Origin: Valencia hispanica
Taxonomy: Eukaryota > Chordata > Actinopteri > Cyprinodontiformes > Valenciidae
Assembly (NCBI GenBank): GCA_963556495.2
Contig: OY747710.1
Location: 38,983,000-39,046,999 of the forward strand
DNA length: 64,000 bases
Direction of reading: 5' to 3'
The position numbers and the translations under genes were made by a program. The notes beneath the pieces were generated by a model. The model had not been told where the DNA came from, made no database searches, and saw only the letters and a program-made list of their open reading frames with translations. This document shows positions 35,736 to 47,272 of the stretch, one piece after another (position 1 is the stretch's first letter; every line of letters begins with the position of its first letter).

Positions 35736-36084
35736 GTTGTTACTCTCCATGCTCGTGTTACTCAATTTCCCCGTGCTTCGAGCAATGCGACAGATTATGC
35801 AGGTGCTCAGTGGCCACCTGCTAAACAGAGCAACTCCCACCTGTCTCTGGCTGTCTTTACTCCGACGTAGGCAGAGGGAGTCAGTAAATGCACCAGCCTA
35901 TAAAAGGGAAAGGGCAGAAATAGGAAACCAAATGGAAGTGCCCCAGTACCTGAGGGTGTTATTAGTTGTAATGCCGTGTGACACAAATGTAAAATACGTT
36001 TCACTTTTTTTAGGTGTGTTGATTTTTTTTTTGGGGGGGGGGTCAACTTAAACAACAATAACATTGTTTTTTATCTAAATGTAC
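35736..36084. other. Intron, nothing recognised
   Basis: Moderately complex DNA. The open frame at 35737-36051 shows no domain and ends in a T/G homopolymer pair at about 36025-36042. Confidence 0.45.
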
Positions 36085-36620
36085 TTAAAATAAAAGAGAG
36101 ATATAATGTGATAGACACAAAGAAGTGCATATTCTATTTTGGACTGGTGGCAGAATTTTGGAGTAGCTCTGTTACGTTAGTTCTAATTTGTTCTTTTAGT
36201 AGACTTTCGTTCATTTTATGGGGAAGTTTTGCTCTCTCTTTTTTATTTTTACAATCGGGAGCAGTTTATTGGCATCTCTAAGGCTCAAGAATTTCTTGAA
36301 CTACGATCCCACATCCCAGAGGAGTTGAAACCGAGGCTTCATGGATGGAGAGCAGGACCAAAGAGCAGAGAGAGGAAGAGGAAGCTCAAACCATCTCTTC
36401 CATTGATTCAAAGCGGAGCGGCAAAAGCAAATGAAGTGGATTAGCAGTGAAGTCCTCAAACAGGTGGAAGAAGGAACTCTGATCATATGAGACCAAAACT
36501 GAATGCTCAAGCAGAACACGTCATCCCCACTGGTGGTGGCAGTATCATGCTGTGGGGATGCTTTTCTGTGCTCAGACAGTCTACAACCAATCTGACTGAG
36601 CTTCAGAAAAAAAAGGGCAC
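36085..36620 (+). mobile_element. Decayed, interrupted Tc1 family A copy
   Basis: 36100-36135 resembles the terminal-repeat interior (TGTGATAGACACAAAGAAGT). 36440-36620 matches the transposase middle (GAAGGAACTCTGATCATATG; GGTGGTGGCAGTATCATGCT; GGGGATGCTTTTCTG). The stretch between them (about 36140-36430) is unrelated and unclassified. Confidence 0.6.
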
Positions 36621-36637
36621 AAAATTCCATGTCTCAT

Positions 36638-36960
36638 GCCTTGTCCACACGTAGCAGGGTATCTCACAAAGCAAAGATATTTTTCTACAATTTGGCCCGT
36701 CATCCACACAAAAACGCACATTTATGGCACCAAAAACGATTCTCTAACCAGTGTTTTGGGTTTCGCAACGTCACCGTCCGCTACGAAAATGCTCCGACAG
36801 GTCTCCAATGCGACCCGTGTTTCCACTCAGGAAACATCCCGGCTACGTGTGTATTTGGTCTTGTATTGACAAATAACTTGACGAACATGTATTGTCCTCC
36901 TACCAATTCCTATGCACTACATTGTAGAGGCTCTGGATTTTCAGGTTAAATCTTAAATAA
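36638..36960. mobile_element. MITE (GCCTTGTCCACACGTA type)
   Basis: Starts GCCTTGTCCACACGTAGCAG, then TATTTTTCTACAATTTGGCC and CGTCATCCACACAAAAACGC, words I associate with abundant fish PIF/Harbinger-like MITEs. The right end is not clear, so the end coordinate is approximate. Its two open frames are not gene-like. Confidence 0.5.
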
Positions 36961-37559
36961 GAAACAGCACATTTGCTGAGATTGCTGTGGCTCCTTCGTG
37001 CCTAGCAGATATCTTAACGAAGCGAATGAATGCGACATTTCGAGCCCCCAGTTTTTTTGTATTTATATGGCTATCATCCTGCATTTATCTTTCATTGCTC
37101 ATATATTCGTTGCCGAAGCCACACTGCATACACTCACAAGCTGACACACGAAGACATGACTGCTGTCTGTCTGCTAGTCCTCATCCCTGATGTTTCCCAC
37201 AGCCGTTCCAATACAGTCAGCATTCTTCACCCTCCTTGTGCATATGTTCCTTCATATGGGTGTGTAAATATGCTTTGTGATGGTACCGTATGTCGGTTCT
37301 TACCAGATAGAGCTTCATATGAGGTCCAAATAGAGCAGTCACCCAGGGTTTACTGCATAGGCAAGACAAGCACTGAAAAAACAGCAGAAAACGTGATAGC
37401 TACCAATGAGGGATTTGAAAAGCGGTTTGAGAAGTGGGAAAATGTGGAAAGGTTTTTATGCATGCATGTGTGATCCCATGTGTTTTCTCTCTTTTTTTTA
37501 AGTTCTGGACCGTGACACTTTATCCGTCCTCTATTAGAATCCCTGAATCCAAACTTGCG
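36961..37559. other. Intron, nothing recognised
   Basis: The frame at 37030-37473 (147 codons) has no recognisable domain or codon signal; I treat it as chance. Confidence 0.45.
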
Positions 37560-38700
37560 GTATTCAATCATTTTGATTAAAAGCCTCGGTCTCTAACAGA
37601 AGTGTTGGGAGTGGAGCTGCACGGCGGCCTGACACGTTTGAGAATTCATATATTTTCATAAACTTTTAACAATGTCAATGAGACACGTCTTCAATCTTTG
37701 GCCGCGCCACGGCGGGGCATTCAATCTTTCTTTAGCTTTTCGACAGAAAATTTGAATACGAGCACGGTGTTATTAATGTGACAGTTCATGTGGGGGGCTT
37801 CACGGGGGGATTTGTGAGGAGGTTTTTTTTTATATATATATTATTATTATTAGTTTTGGAGACACTTGAACCAGAGAGAAGGGAAGAAACACGCTCTGCT
37901 AGGTCAAACACAGCTGCAGGAGCCTTGTCCGCATTCCCAGCTTGGGGCGACGTTAACATTTTAATTTTGCACGCCCAATTAACAAACCTAACTAACCAGT
38001 GACATTAATTTCTGCCGGAGCTTCGGTATTAAAAAATGGAATGGATTTTTTTTTTTTTTTGGGCCTCATTGTGAATCTCTTATTTATTTGTCATTTCGTT
38101 TTGCACCCCGGACCATCTCAATTGTTTTCAGTTTTTATTCAATTGCAGTCAGATCAATATTGCTCTATTGCAGATTTATTAGGAGGCACACCTATTTGTG
38201 CTCTGACCAAGTATTAAGCGCTTAGTTAAGTGATTCTCTCACTAAATTGTGCAATCAAAAAATGTAATTTTCCCACTTGTTTAGTTTAATCCATATTTAA
38301 TTCTTGTAAATTATTAAAAATCCCTTCTTCTTTTTCTTCCATTTTTATACTTAATGTTCAGTTTTTTCCGTACTTTCTTTAGTGGATCTGATTGCCCTTG
38401 ATGCCTTGAAGAGCAAACCCCGGGAGCAAATATGAAATGGTTTGATCAATGTGCACATCTAAGAAAACGGGCTTCCTTGGGAATCCGTAAGGGGGGGGGC
38501 AGCACAGCTTGGTCCTGAGTGTCTGTTGCCTTTGACACATCTTTGGTGTCATGGGTGGTGCCACAGAGGCGCCTGAGAAACAGGCCGGCCCCCATTCATA
38601 TAGCTTTTATTACCACTCTCTGGTTACATGCCGCAATAACGCAGAGCATTTCATCAGCATTAACTTCAGCGGTGTAGATATCCATCTGTCAATATGCAAA
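37560..38700. promoter_or_regulatory. Extended candidate conserved non-coding region
   Basis: Several high-complexity blocks lie close together. 37560-37740 has CATTTTGATTAAAAGCC, TTTTAACAATGTCAATGAG, and CAATCTTTGG repeated as CAATCTTTC. 37950-38000 has TTTAATTTTGCACGCCC and CCAATTAACAAACC. 38060-38220 has CTCAATTGTTTTCAG, TTCAATTGCAGTC and CAATATTGC. 38560-38700 has TAGCTTTTATTACC, GCATTTCATCAGC and CAATATGCAAAC (octamer-like). Homopolymers and TA repeats at 37830 and 38046 separate the blocks. No coding frame. Confidence 0.4.
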
Positions 38701-39154
38701 CTCTAACTATTGACTGTGCTCATATTTATGGGAGGGTCATGTGTTTGTTTGGCTGCATGGATGTTTGCCTGTGTGCACCCGGCTGTTTGCTCGGACCAAC
38801 AGCAGGTTAGTCTATTGAGATCCAAAACCCGATACAGAGACGAATACTGTGGAGGATCTTTGGTAAGATAATATAGATTGAAATACCGGCAGGTACACCA
38901 ATCGGTCCCACTTGTGGTGGCGTTGATCATGTTGCTACAGTGCAATTCACTGATGGGAATTCTTAGATCATGTCATTCACATCCATGTTGTTATGTTACT
39001 GATTAGATGCACCAGAATAATCGGATCAACAAAGACTCCTGTTCACAAGTGGATCAGTGTCCTAAATTAGGACACAGCAATACCACCAATATTAGCACTG
39101 TCGATTTTAGAGGAAACTCTGTAGTGGATGTGACCTTGCACATGCCGTCCCTAT
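38701..39154. other. Intron, nothing recognised
   Basis: Unique-looking DNA. The right edge may contain poorly preserved Tc1 sequence leading into the fragment at 39155. Confidence 0.4.
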
Positions 39155-39585
39155 AGCGTAACCTGGTGGTGGCAGTATCATGCTGTGGGTAATGTTTTTC
39201 TCCAGCAGGGACAGGGAAAGTGTAGAGTTCATGGGAACATGGATGGGCAGTCGTAAAAGACTAGAAAGGAGGTTTGCCTTCAGGAGGGGACTGTTTAGAT
39301 CAAAGTATGTTTATATGTCGGAATGGTCCAGTAAAAGTCCAGAACTATATCTCGTTAAAAATCTGGGGCAAGACTTGAAATTGTATGGACTTTATACAGG
39401 CTCTCCATCCAAACAGACTGGGCTTGAGGTATTTTGTGAAGATAATATTGAAGTCCCTAACTGTGGAATGCTGGTTGAGACATATGCCAAAAGACTTGCA
39501 GAAAAAAGGTGGCTCTCCAAAGTATTGTCAGGACAGCTGAATAGAAATGCTCACAACACATTTCAAAACTACAGATGGTAAAAAT
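39155..39585 (+). mobile_element. Tc1 family A fragment with a residual open frame
   Basis: Matches the transposase middle to end: GGTGGTGGCAGTATCATGCT, CCAGCAGGGACAGGGAAAG, GGAATGGTCCAGTAAAAGTC (the EWPSQS segment) and GAGACATATGCCAAAAGACT. A 133-codon frame remains open (39180-39581) but contains deletions and substitutions; it reads SEWSSKSPELYLVKNLGQDL where the PDLNPIE catalytic block should be. It is a relic, not an active gene. Confidence 0.75.
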
Positions 39586-41035
39586 AAAATAAAAACATGT
39601 AGCAAGTTTTTTTTTCTGCTTTACAAATTTTCCAAAAGGTCTCCTTCCCCGTGTAACACACCACATAGTCTTTAAAAATCTTGAATTTTGCCCCCAAACT
39701 GGTAAAAAAAAAACTAAAAAACTCAGCCACATCATTACTTCACGTAGAACATTTCTAATACACATTGTTACTTTGCCATTCAGCCATTCTGACCTCTGAT
39801 CAGTGTTTATAACAAAGTTGAGTTACACAGTTCCAAGCAGGAATAAGAAATATCAGCCGGTGATTTTAAAAGACCGAAAAATGTTTAGAAACGGTGTTAA
39901 AACAGCATTCATAAAGGCCGCAGTAAATGGCAATTTTGGAAGCAGCTGTCTCTTGTGCATTGACCTACATATGGTATGGGATTGGAGAAACAAACAGCAG
40001 GAAGATGACAACTTGTCATACGAGTTGTGATGCTAATAAATATACTTCTTATAAGTAGTTAGGCTCGGCGTTTCTGTTGCCGTTCTCATCATTTTGGGCA
40101 GAATGAAAACAAAAACCGAGATTTAAACATTGTTTAATAGCTTTGAGTGAATCTGACTGAAAGAGTCGACGCAAAGCAACCCCTGGCTCTGGGTAAGCAC
40201 AAGAATGGATATGGTTAGGAAGAAAACCCCTCGCATCATTTTGATATTAGCGCTACGCTGTTAAATGTTCCGGGTTTTTCGGCTGTGAGCACAACAGTTC
40301 CAAGATTAACCCAACATCCATTTTACCCTTAATCTACTCCCGCCTGCACCTGACTTCCCTTTCAGATGTGTTGCCTACATGGTCCACATAGTTACTCTCT
40401 GACTTACACAAAGCGTGTACGCTGTTTTGTTTCGTTTCGAGTGCCCTCCTCTTCTCCGAGCCGAGTTTTCCTCCCAGCCTCTGCTGCACATCACCGGCCC
40501 GTTGTCATGAGAATGGATGGAGTCCGTCCCTTCCGGTGAAAACCTGGTCCGACACGTGCGCTAACCCGCCGGATAACAGATAGACACAGACGCCCCGCAT
40601 CCCTTTTGGGAATTCCAAAGGAGGGTTTCAAAGACCCGTGTAGTGCGTGTGTGTGTGTGTGTGTTCTTAGAGGAATCCTGTGGTCGTTTGTAACCCTGGC
40701 ACTCCCATAGCACCTGCTGCCCAGCCCAGGCAGCCTAGTAATGATGCAGACTGATGATGTTAATAAGAAGAGGTGCCCCCCTTTGGCTACACGGCTCAGG
40801 TTGGATGCATGCGATCACATGTTCACAGATACTTCCAAGAAGATGCACATGCAGTCACTTACATATGAATCTTTTTCCACGACTATCTGATCATCGCTTT
40901 TGTCCGCGCACACAGAGAATGCAAGATTATTCCTTTAATGAGAGGCTTGTGATAATTCAATGTGGGAAGCAGCTGATCTGAGAAGAGATGCAGCCCAAAT
41001 CAGTCCATAAAAAAAAAAACAATAATAAGAAAAAG
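39586..41035. other. Intron, mostly unremarkable
   Basis: Includes a short GT repeat at about 40648-40664 and a GC-richer stretch at 40440-40630. No exon or transposon was identified. Confidence 0.45.
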
Positions 41036-42383
41036 TGTGGCTTGCTGTCCTTATGAACCTCCCTGAGTCAGTGCTTTGTAGAACCACTTTTCTCCGCCAC
41101 CTTCCTATTCAGCTCCAAGTCTTTTGAAGTGTATCTCTGCCAGCTTTGCAGTTTTAGAACTATTATTAGAAGTTGTTAACATTTATTTTCCAGCCTTTTC
41201 ACAGCCTTTAAATTAGATTTAGGTGTCTGACTTTGACTAGGCTGTTCTAACACACGAACATGTTTTCATCTAAACCAGGGATGTCCAATGTCCGGCCTGG
41301 GAGCCATTTGCGGCTCTAGAAATGATTTTTTGCAGCCCAGACGGTTGATGCATACACTTTTTTTTCATTATCATTTTCAAATGAGGGTGAAAAAGCCGAC
41401 AAATTAAAATCTTTTTTTTTTTATGGAAAGCGTAAACTATTCATCTTTTATTGGCCATATTTCTTTTGCTGTGAATTGAATTTGATAGTAAATAGGAGCA
41501 CAAAAAAACAAGGGATTTTCACTCAAAAGCAGACTTGGCCTCATACGTCGATTAAACATGGCTAATTAAAGCAGGAGTTTTTGAAGAAAGATTGACCCCT
41601 ATTTTGTTCTTGTTCCCTGAAAATACACATGCGAGACCATTTTTTTGTTTCAGATCTGAAATAATTTAAAGATCCCTTTTCATTATTTTTTTACAGAAAT
41701 CAGATCACTCTTTGTTTCGTTAAAATATTTTGTTTTTTAGTTTATTGTTGAGCAACTAAAACAAAAAAATGTCACATTTAGTTAGTTTTTGCATTTTCAG
41801 AAAATGGGGGGGGGGGGGACTTAACTTGGTGTCTCTTGACTACTTTTAACTTGACATTTTTGGCATGCGTGGCAAAAAGATTGGACACCTCTAATCTAAA
41901 GCATTCTATTGTAACTCTGGCTGTATGTAGTATTTAGTGTCGTTCTGTTGAAAGGTGAAACGCTCTCCCAGTTTCAGATCTTTTGCAGCCTCTGGAAGTA
42001 TCCCCACATCATAATGCTCCCACTACCATGTACCCTGCAAATACTGTCTACGGCAAGCGCCAAATACAACTTCTTCATTATATGGTATAAAGTAAATAAA
42101 GAATATAAAGGAAGGGCATTTATACATTTTCAAAGCCAATTGTATTACAATGTTGACTCGTTTTGTCCCACCTGAGCTGTGGATCTCTGCTGCTCCTCCA
42201 GAGTTACCATGGGCCTCTCAATGGCTTCTTAACACTCTTTACGCCCGTCCTTTCAGATAAAAAGGAAAAATCGAAACCATGAATTATTTTCAAAACACGT
42301 CAGAATTATTTCTATCTATCTGCTGTTGGTCTACTCCATAACATCCTAAGGTCAAGGGGTGTGAATACTTTCGGAGGACACTG
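41036..42383 (-). mobile_element. Decayed Tc1 family A copy with nested hAT MITE
   Basis: Reverse-strand copy. CCCTGAGTCAGTGCTTTGTAGAACC marks the transposase end (antisense of the GGSTKY segment). Then come GTGTATCTCTGCCAGCTTTG, GCAGCCTCTGGAAGTATCC, ATCATAATGCTCCCACTACC and CTCCTCCAGAGTTACCATGG. The end at 42383 is GGTGTGAATACTTTCGGAGG followed by ACACTG. A stretch near 42050-42170 has been replaced by unrelated DNA. The element is older than the hAT MITE inserted at 41276-41893. Confidence 0.78.
41276..41893. mobile_element. hAT-like MITE with 8-bp target duplication
   Basis: Ends are CAGGGATGTCCAATG on the left and ATTGGACACCTCTA on the right, an imperfect inverted repeat of the hAT type. 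Flanks are ATCTAAAC (41268-41275) and ATCTAAAG (41894-41901), a 7/8 match of the 8 bp expected for hAT. The interior is AT-rich, non-coding and has a poly-G run near 41807-41818. It sits inside a Tc1 copy. Confidence 0.8.
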
Positions 42384-42527
42384 TCTGTAGTCATGTAGAT
42401 ATCTGTAATTGTTAGTTGATGTTCAGAACGCCCTCCCTTACCCCCAATTTTAATTTAAGCACAATAGTTTTTTGTTATAAAAAGCTGTCTGGAGCCTACC
42501 TAGCCCTGGTTAGTACCTTCTCTATTA

Positions 42528-42560
42528 CCCCCCCCCCCCCCCCCCCCGCCCCCCCCCGCC
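42528..42560. repeat. Poly-C tract with two G interruptions
   Basis: About 33 bp almost entirely C; the reverse strand is a G-run with quadruplex potential. Confidence 0.9.
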
Positions 42561-42689
42561 TTTCGAGTCTCCTTTCTTTTTTTATTTCTCCACACAATCC
42601 TAAAGAATTGATGGAGTCACTGTGTTTATTCCGGCAATGTCAGCACTGTGCACGCACTCCTTAACTCTCCGTCTTCCCCGGTCTCTTCC

Positions 42690-42690
<1 letters not shown>

Positions 42691-42750
<60 letters not shown>

Positions 42751-42755
42751 GTCTT

Positions 42756-42797
<42 letters not shown>

Positions 42798-42842
42798 GCT
42801 CTCTGTCTGTCTCTCTCTCTCTCTCCCTCTCTCTCCCCCTCC
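42691..42842. repeat. CT / CTGT compound microsatellite
   Basis: CTGT units, then a long CT tract, then about eight CTGT units, then further CT tracts. Mirror-like polypyrimidine sequence can form triplex (H-DNA). The many open frames across it (Ser/Leu or Arg/Glu repeats) are artefacts. Confidence 0.92.
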
Positions 42843-43869
42843 CGCTTTCTCGTGAGGTAAACATATTTTGCAGAAAAGCTGACGGAGAGCTTGTTTTAAC
42901 AACCTCAAGGTCAGCGAGTAAAAGTCTGCAATCGTCACGCCACCCACACCGCATGTGGCCTCTGTGTGTGTTACAACGGGATGGAATCGGCGTGGCAGAT
43001 TTATACCTCTCTGTGCACCTTCAATAATTCAATAACAGTGCCTGTGTCTCCTTCCCCAGCTTTCAGTGTCATTATAGAGCAGGGCTAAACTCCACCAAGC
43101 CCTGTCCGTCTCTCCCCCCAGTGTCTCTTTACTGCAGTGACAGGGCGCGCGCACACTCTACCCCCCCCCATATGCAGGCGCTGATTTCTGGTTTCTGCCC
43201 CATTTTCATGTGTAGCAGGCTACCTCTTGTTGCAAACGCTCCTACAAGCCGGCACCGTGATCTAACACGGTAACATCTCATCTGGACTCCTCGGTGTGCA
43301 CAGTCGAACCGGGCATCTCTAAGCAACAAAATCGCTCAATCTTGCCATCCCCTCACCTCTATTACGGCCTGTCAGTGCCTCATCCTGCCATTGTGGGGCT
43401 GTTTTAACCCCCCTGACCCGTCTCCCCAGCTCTGCTTAGCTCCGCTTTGGGCATCCGTGACTCCTCCGGTATTACGGACCTCCTTCAATCTCTCCCATCG
43501 ATCTGGCTCCCTCTCCTTTGCTATGTACTTCAACCTCTCTCTGACCCATCTTCTGCTGCCTCACAGTCCCGTCTAGTAATGCGCCCAGTGCAGTGCCCTC
43601 CGTTTGCATGCGTGTGTGTGTGTGTGTGTGTGTGTGTACTCGCCGGTGACCTGAGTGATGAGTGGTGACCCTCTGGCTGGCGCCTGGCGTCCTCCTCGCT
43701 CCTATTGATTAGATCTGAGGTTTCATACAGTAGCCGCCTCACGTGACTATGTCATTTACTGTCTCTCCACTGTCTCCGAAATGTCTTGCATACACGCACT
43801 CAAGCACACGCACACACACACCAGCTCAATTCAGTCACTTACGAGGTACATATGTAAGCGATGAGCACG
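42843..43869. other. Intron, moderately GC-rich
   Basis: Contains a GT microsatellite at 43612-43637 and C-runs. The stretch 43020-43140 (CAATAATTCAATAACAGTGCC, CATTATAGAGCAGGGC) has conserved-block character but no firm evidence. Confidence 0.4.
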
Positions 43870-44060
43870 TTTTCATCAACACTAATTAACGCAAAAGGGG
43901 GTTAAAGGACCCAACTCTGCCATCACATGTACGAATACAGTCGGGCATCCTGTAGAATGAGTTTAATTAGGAGACAACAAATGCAGCATGCTAACCGCTT
44001 GTAATGTTTGGATTACAGCCACAGGGTGAGTCAGCAGCAGAGTGAAGTGTGATTGAGGGA
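43870..44060. promoter_or_regulatory. Candidate conserved non-coding block
   Basis: Contains ACACTAATTAACGC, GAGTTTAATTAGGAGAC, GCAGCATGCTAACC, TTGGATTACAGCC and GTGAGTCAGCAGCAG (AP-1/MAF-like). Free of repeats and with two clear TAATTA cores. Confidence 0.42.
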
Positions 44061-44479
44061 TCAAAGAGAGAAGAGAAAACCGGGATACAGCTGTCGTCCG
44101 TCATGTGGATGTGATTCGATGGAGTGACATTCGAGGGTCTTTCATTCCCAAATGTGTCAGCAATGCATGGGTCGCTATGAGATCGTCACAGCACGATAAT
44201 CATCTTGAATAAAAATACCCCAGTTTGTTTTTTTTTGACAGTCTAATTTCTCTTATTTGAAACGAAAGAAAGTCATAAAGCAGCCTCGTCTTTGTAAGGG
44301 TGATTGGCCCCCGCTTCTTTGGTTTCTACACCAAGACTTCGCTGTGTTTTTCACAGAAACTATATAACATTTTTTTTTCCCCTATAAGGGAGGAAAGAGT
44401 GCGGGAGGGGGGAAGAGGAAAAACAGTTTTCGATAGAAACACAATAAGAAGAGGAAGAGGAGGAAGGTGCTCCAGTTAG
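44061..44479. other. Intron, nothing recognised
   Basis: Purine-rich stretches at 44390-44470; no supported feature. Confidence 0.5.
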
Positions 44480-45150
44480 GTGAGAATTGAATTGAACTTT
44501 TTGGGCAAGATGTAAAACTTTGAAACTTGTGGATGTAGGACGACCATTAGAGGAGGTACATACAGGTGAACCTTGAAGGAAAGCCTGTTAGACTCTCATG
44601 TTCATTTTCCAGCAGGACAACGGCCGTATCCATACAGCCTGAACTACAATCGACTAGTTTAGATTCAAATTCAAAAATATTTTATTGATCCCAGAGGGAA
44701 ATTAAGTGTTGTTGTAGCTCATGCTATTCAATTCTTCAAGGAGTTGTTGTAAACGCTGATGGCTGTGGGCAGGAGGGATGTCTTGTAGCACTCTGTGTTA
44801 CAGCGAAACTGAAGAAGCCTCCGACCGAAGACACTCTGTTGTTGCGTGAAAGTCACATGAAGAGGACGCCCAGGGTTGTCCGTTCAGATCGAAACATTCA
44901 TTTGTTTCAAGACCGAATTCCAAGCAAGAATCTGTGGCAAGACTTGAAATCTGCCCTTCAGAGATGCCCTCCGTTCAACTCAGTTGAGCCTGAACAGAAA
45001 CGTCAAACATTTCAGTTTCTAGACATGCAAAACTGACAAAGTTTAAAAAAGAAAAAGCTTTGAGCTGTAAATGCAGCAAAATTTATTTCTGCAAAGCATT
45101 AAAGGGCATTAATGCAAATTCACGCCATGCTTTTTTATTTGTGGATTGCT
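44480..45150 (+). mobile_element. Tc1 family A fragment hosting a LINE tail
   Basis: Matches begin near TTGAACTTTTTGGGCAAGAT and continue through TTCCAGCAGGACAACGGCC, AATCTGTGGCAAGACTTGAA, TTCAGTTTCTAGACATGCAA and a degraded terminal region (ATGCAAATTCACGCCATGC). The copy is split at 44665-44884 by a LINE 3' fragment. Confidence 0.72.
44665..44884 (-). mobile_element. Short LINE 3'-end insertion
   Basis: The reverse strand encodes a C-terminal LINE segment (RRLLQFRCNTECYKTSLLPT followed by AISVYNNSLKN) and then a short tail with CCCTCTGGGATCAATAAAAT. Tc1 sequence on both sides is interrupted at TTTAGATT / TTCAGATC, which may be a degraded target-site duplication. Clade not certain (Rex/RTE-like). 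A related fragment in the opposite orientation lies at 48455-48650. Confidence 0.65.
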
Positions 45151-45639
45151 TCCAGTCTGACTGTGATTGAGCTGTTGTTGTTTTTTTTTGGTTTTTTTGC
45201 AAAGAGTTTTTGAGAATGTGGGCTGAGATTCTCATGCTGGCACAAACTTGAATCAAAATCCCACAATAAGGAAAGCGTGGGAGCCTTCCTTCTGCCAGCT
45301 GACGGACGGTCCGTAGCAACGTGTGGGGGACGGTCAGTGCTAGCACCCTATGCTTCATGCAGTCAGACAAAATTGCATTTGCTCCGGAACTTTCTCCGGC
45401 TTCTCATCAAAACGGCTTTTGAATCGGCGTCGTTAACCATCCCATGCCTGATGCCGGGTCGTTCCAGACGCTAGTACGCAGAGTCCTGAGAAAACTAGAC
45501 TTTCTTTGTGAGCATATGTGTGTGTGTGGGCGTGTGTGTTTGTGCCTCTTCCACTCGGTCTTTGCCACAGTAATACTCAGGTTAAGTGTAGTTGCAGGCC
45601 ATTATACATCATTAGGGTAAGTAAGGCTCAGGCAGCTTG
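45151..45639. other. Intron, nothing recognised
   Basis: Unique-looking DNA with a short GT repeat near 45516-45540. Confidence 0.5.
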
Positions 45640-46160
45640 GCAAGAGAAATGGGCCCTCTCCGATACCTCATTTCTCTCCAGCCACGGCTGCAAAAAGCGC
45701 GGCGCACGCAGCAGCGGCGCGCCACACTGCTTGTGTACAGGTTGAAAGCAGCCTGTCGCATATCCAGTCAGTCACAAATCACCCTGTCAATCAGGTGGTT
45801 TATGGAGGCTAAAGCCTCGCTGACGGCTGCTAGTCGGTCAGCCCCATCTGCCACTCGCCTGCCACTCGCCTGCCACTGCGGAAATGAAAGCATTCCTAAT
45901 GGATAGATCCGAGTGTTTTATTATGTTTTCACATTTTATGATACATGTTAACACCAGCCACGACGGACTTGGAGTGTAGTAATTTCTTTTAACCACATCA
46001 ATTAGAGTCGGGCCAGTAGACGGGGGAGACATCAGCCTTTTAATAAAATGAGAGATTAGACATCCAGCATGATAGATAGGAGGCAATTTGCTCCTGTTTT
46101 ACCCCAGCAGTGATTAATAAGGAGTTTATTCAGATAAGATATTTTTGTCATTATTATTTT
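45640..46160. promoter_or_regulatory. Candidate conserved non-coding region
   Basis: High-complexity DNA with CTGTCAATCAGGTGG, a three-fold TGCCACTCGCC tandem at 45849-45877, GAAAGCATTCCTAATGG, CCACATCAATTAGAGTCG, TTTTAATAAAATGAGAG and GCAGTGATTAATAAGGAG. Homeodomain-type words cluster in 45930-46130. It ends close to the Tc1 copy at 46260. No coding potential. Confidence 0.42.
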
Positions 46161-46259
46161 ACCTCTTGCTTAGAAGTTTTAATCCAGACTTTGTGATGGA
46201 AATCAATTTATAGAAGGAAAAAGAAAAACTTAAAGCTTTCTTTAAATATCAAAGCGATA

Positions 46260-47272
46260 TAGTCCTTGCTGAAGTATTTTATACCACTTGAACTTGTTGA
46301 TATTTTTTCTCGTTACGACTAACTTCAGTGTATTTAATTGGGATTTTATGTGATGTTCCAACACAATTTAGTGCATAGTTAAAAAGTGGAGTCAGTCAGA
46401 TTGAGGGAGCAAGGTTCGCGTTTTGCAACTTATTCTGACTTGTATTTCGGTCTGGACTTGGACTGGGCCATTTTAGTTTATAAATATGCTTTCATCTAAA
46501 CTGCTCCCTTGGAGCTCTAGCTGTATGTTTCGGGTCATTTTTAACTCATTTTTAACCAAACAAATCTGACCCGCTGAAGACTAGCATTCCCACAGTATGA
46601 TGCTGCCACTGCCATGTTTCACCGTAGAAACAGTGTTCAGGGTGATACTAAGTGTTAAGGTTTTACCACACAAATCTTTCTGCATGGATGCCAGAAAGTT
46701 TCATTTTGGTCTCTGACCAGACCAACTTCTTCTTCATGTTTTCTTCGGTTAATCATGGCTTGATCCAAACTATTGATATGATATAGTGCCACTATTAACC
46801 AAACCTATGAACAGATTCTCTGCACCTCCTGGCTGCTTCTTAGGTTACTGTTCTCTTTGCCGTGACTGTCAGTTTAGTTGGATGGCCATTGCTGTTGTTG
46901 ATTAGCAGTTTTGCCAAGCTCCACCTTTTTTTCCAGATGGATTAAATAGTGCTCTGTAAGATCATCAAAGCTTGGGATTCTCTGACCTATCTGGTGTGCT
47001 CCTTTGTCTTCATGATGCTGATTGTTCACCAATGTTCTCTTATAAACCTCTGAGGCCTTCACAGACATTAGTACTGCCCTTTATTTTGGGGTGTCAGTGT
47101 AAGGAGGGCCTAATGAAAATGCTCATTACTTTGGGACAACATGTAGTACAAACCTGTGCTATATTGGTTTGCCCTATCACATAGAATCATTTAAAAAGCA
47201 TTAACGGATGCTATTGTAATATGACTAAATGTGGGAGAATTCAAAGGGTGTGAATACTTTGTTAGGGCACTG
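46260..47272 (-). mobile_element. Decayed Tc1 family A copy, both ends recognisable
   Basis: Left end AGTCCTTGCTGAAGTATTTT and right end GAATACTTTGTTAGGGCACTG are degraded family terminal repeats; TA follows at 47273. Antisense transposase words include GGACTTGGACTGGGCCATTT, ATATGCTTTCATCTAAACTG, GTATGATGCTGCCACTGCCA and GACCAGACCAACTTCTTC. About 1 kb remains of an original of about 1.6 kb, with no open transposase frame. Confidence 0.8.

Noticed and set aside
37030..37473. 147-codon forward open frame
   Set aside because: No recognisable family, no splice context and no codon bias; treated as chance.
42600..42954. Arg/Glu- or Ser/Leu-repeat frames
   Set aside because: Direct translations of the CT/CTGT microsatellite.
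45849..45877. CRISPR-like or satellite array
   Set aside because: Only three short units without spacers; no array is present in this eukaryotic window.
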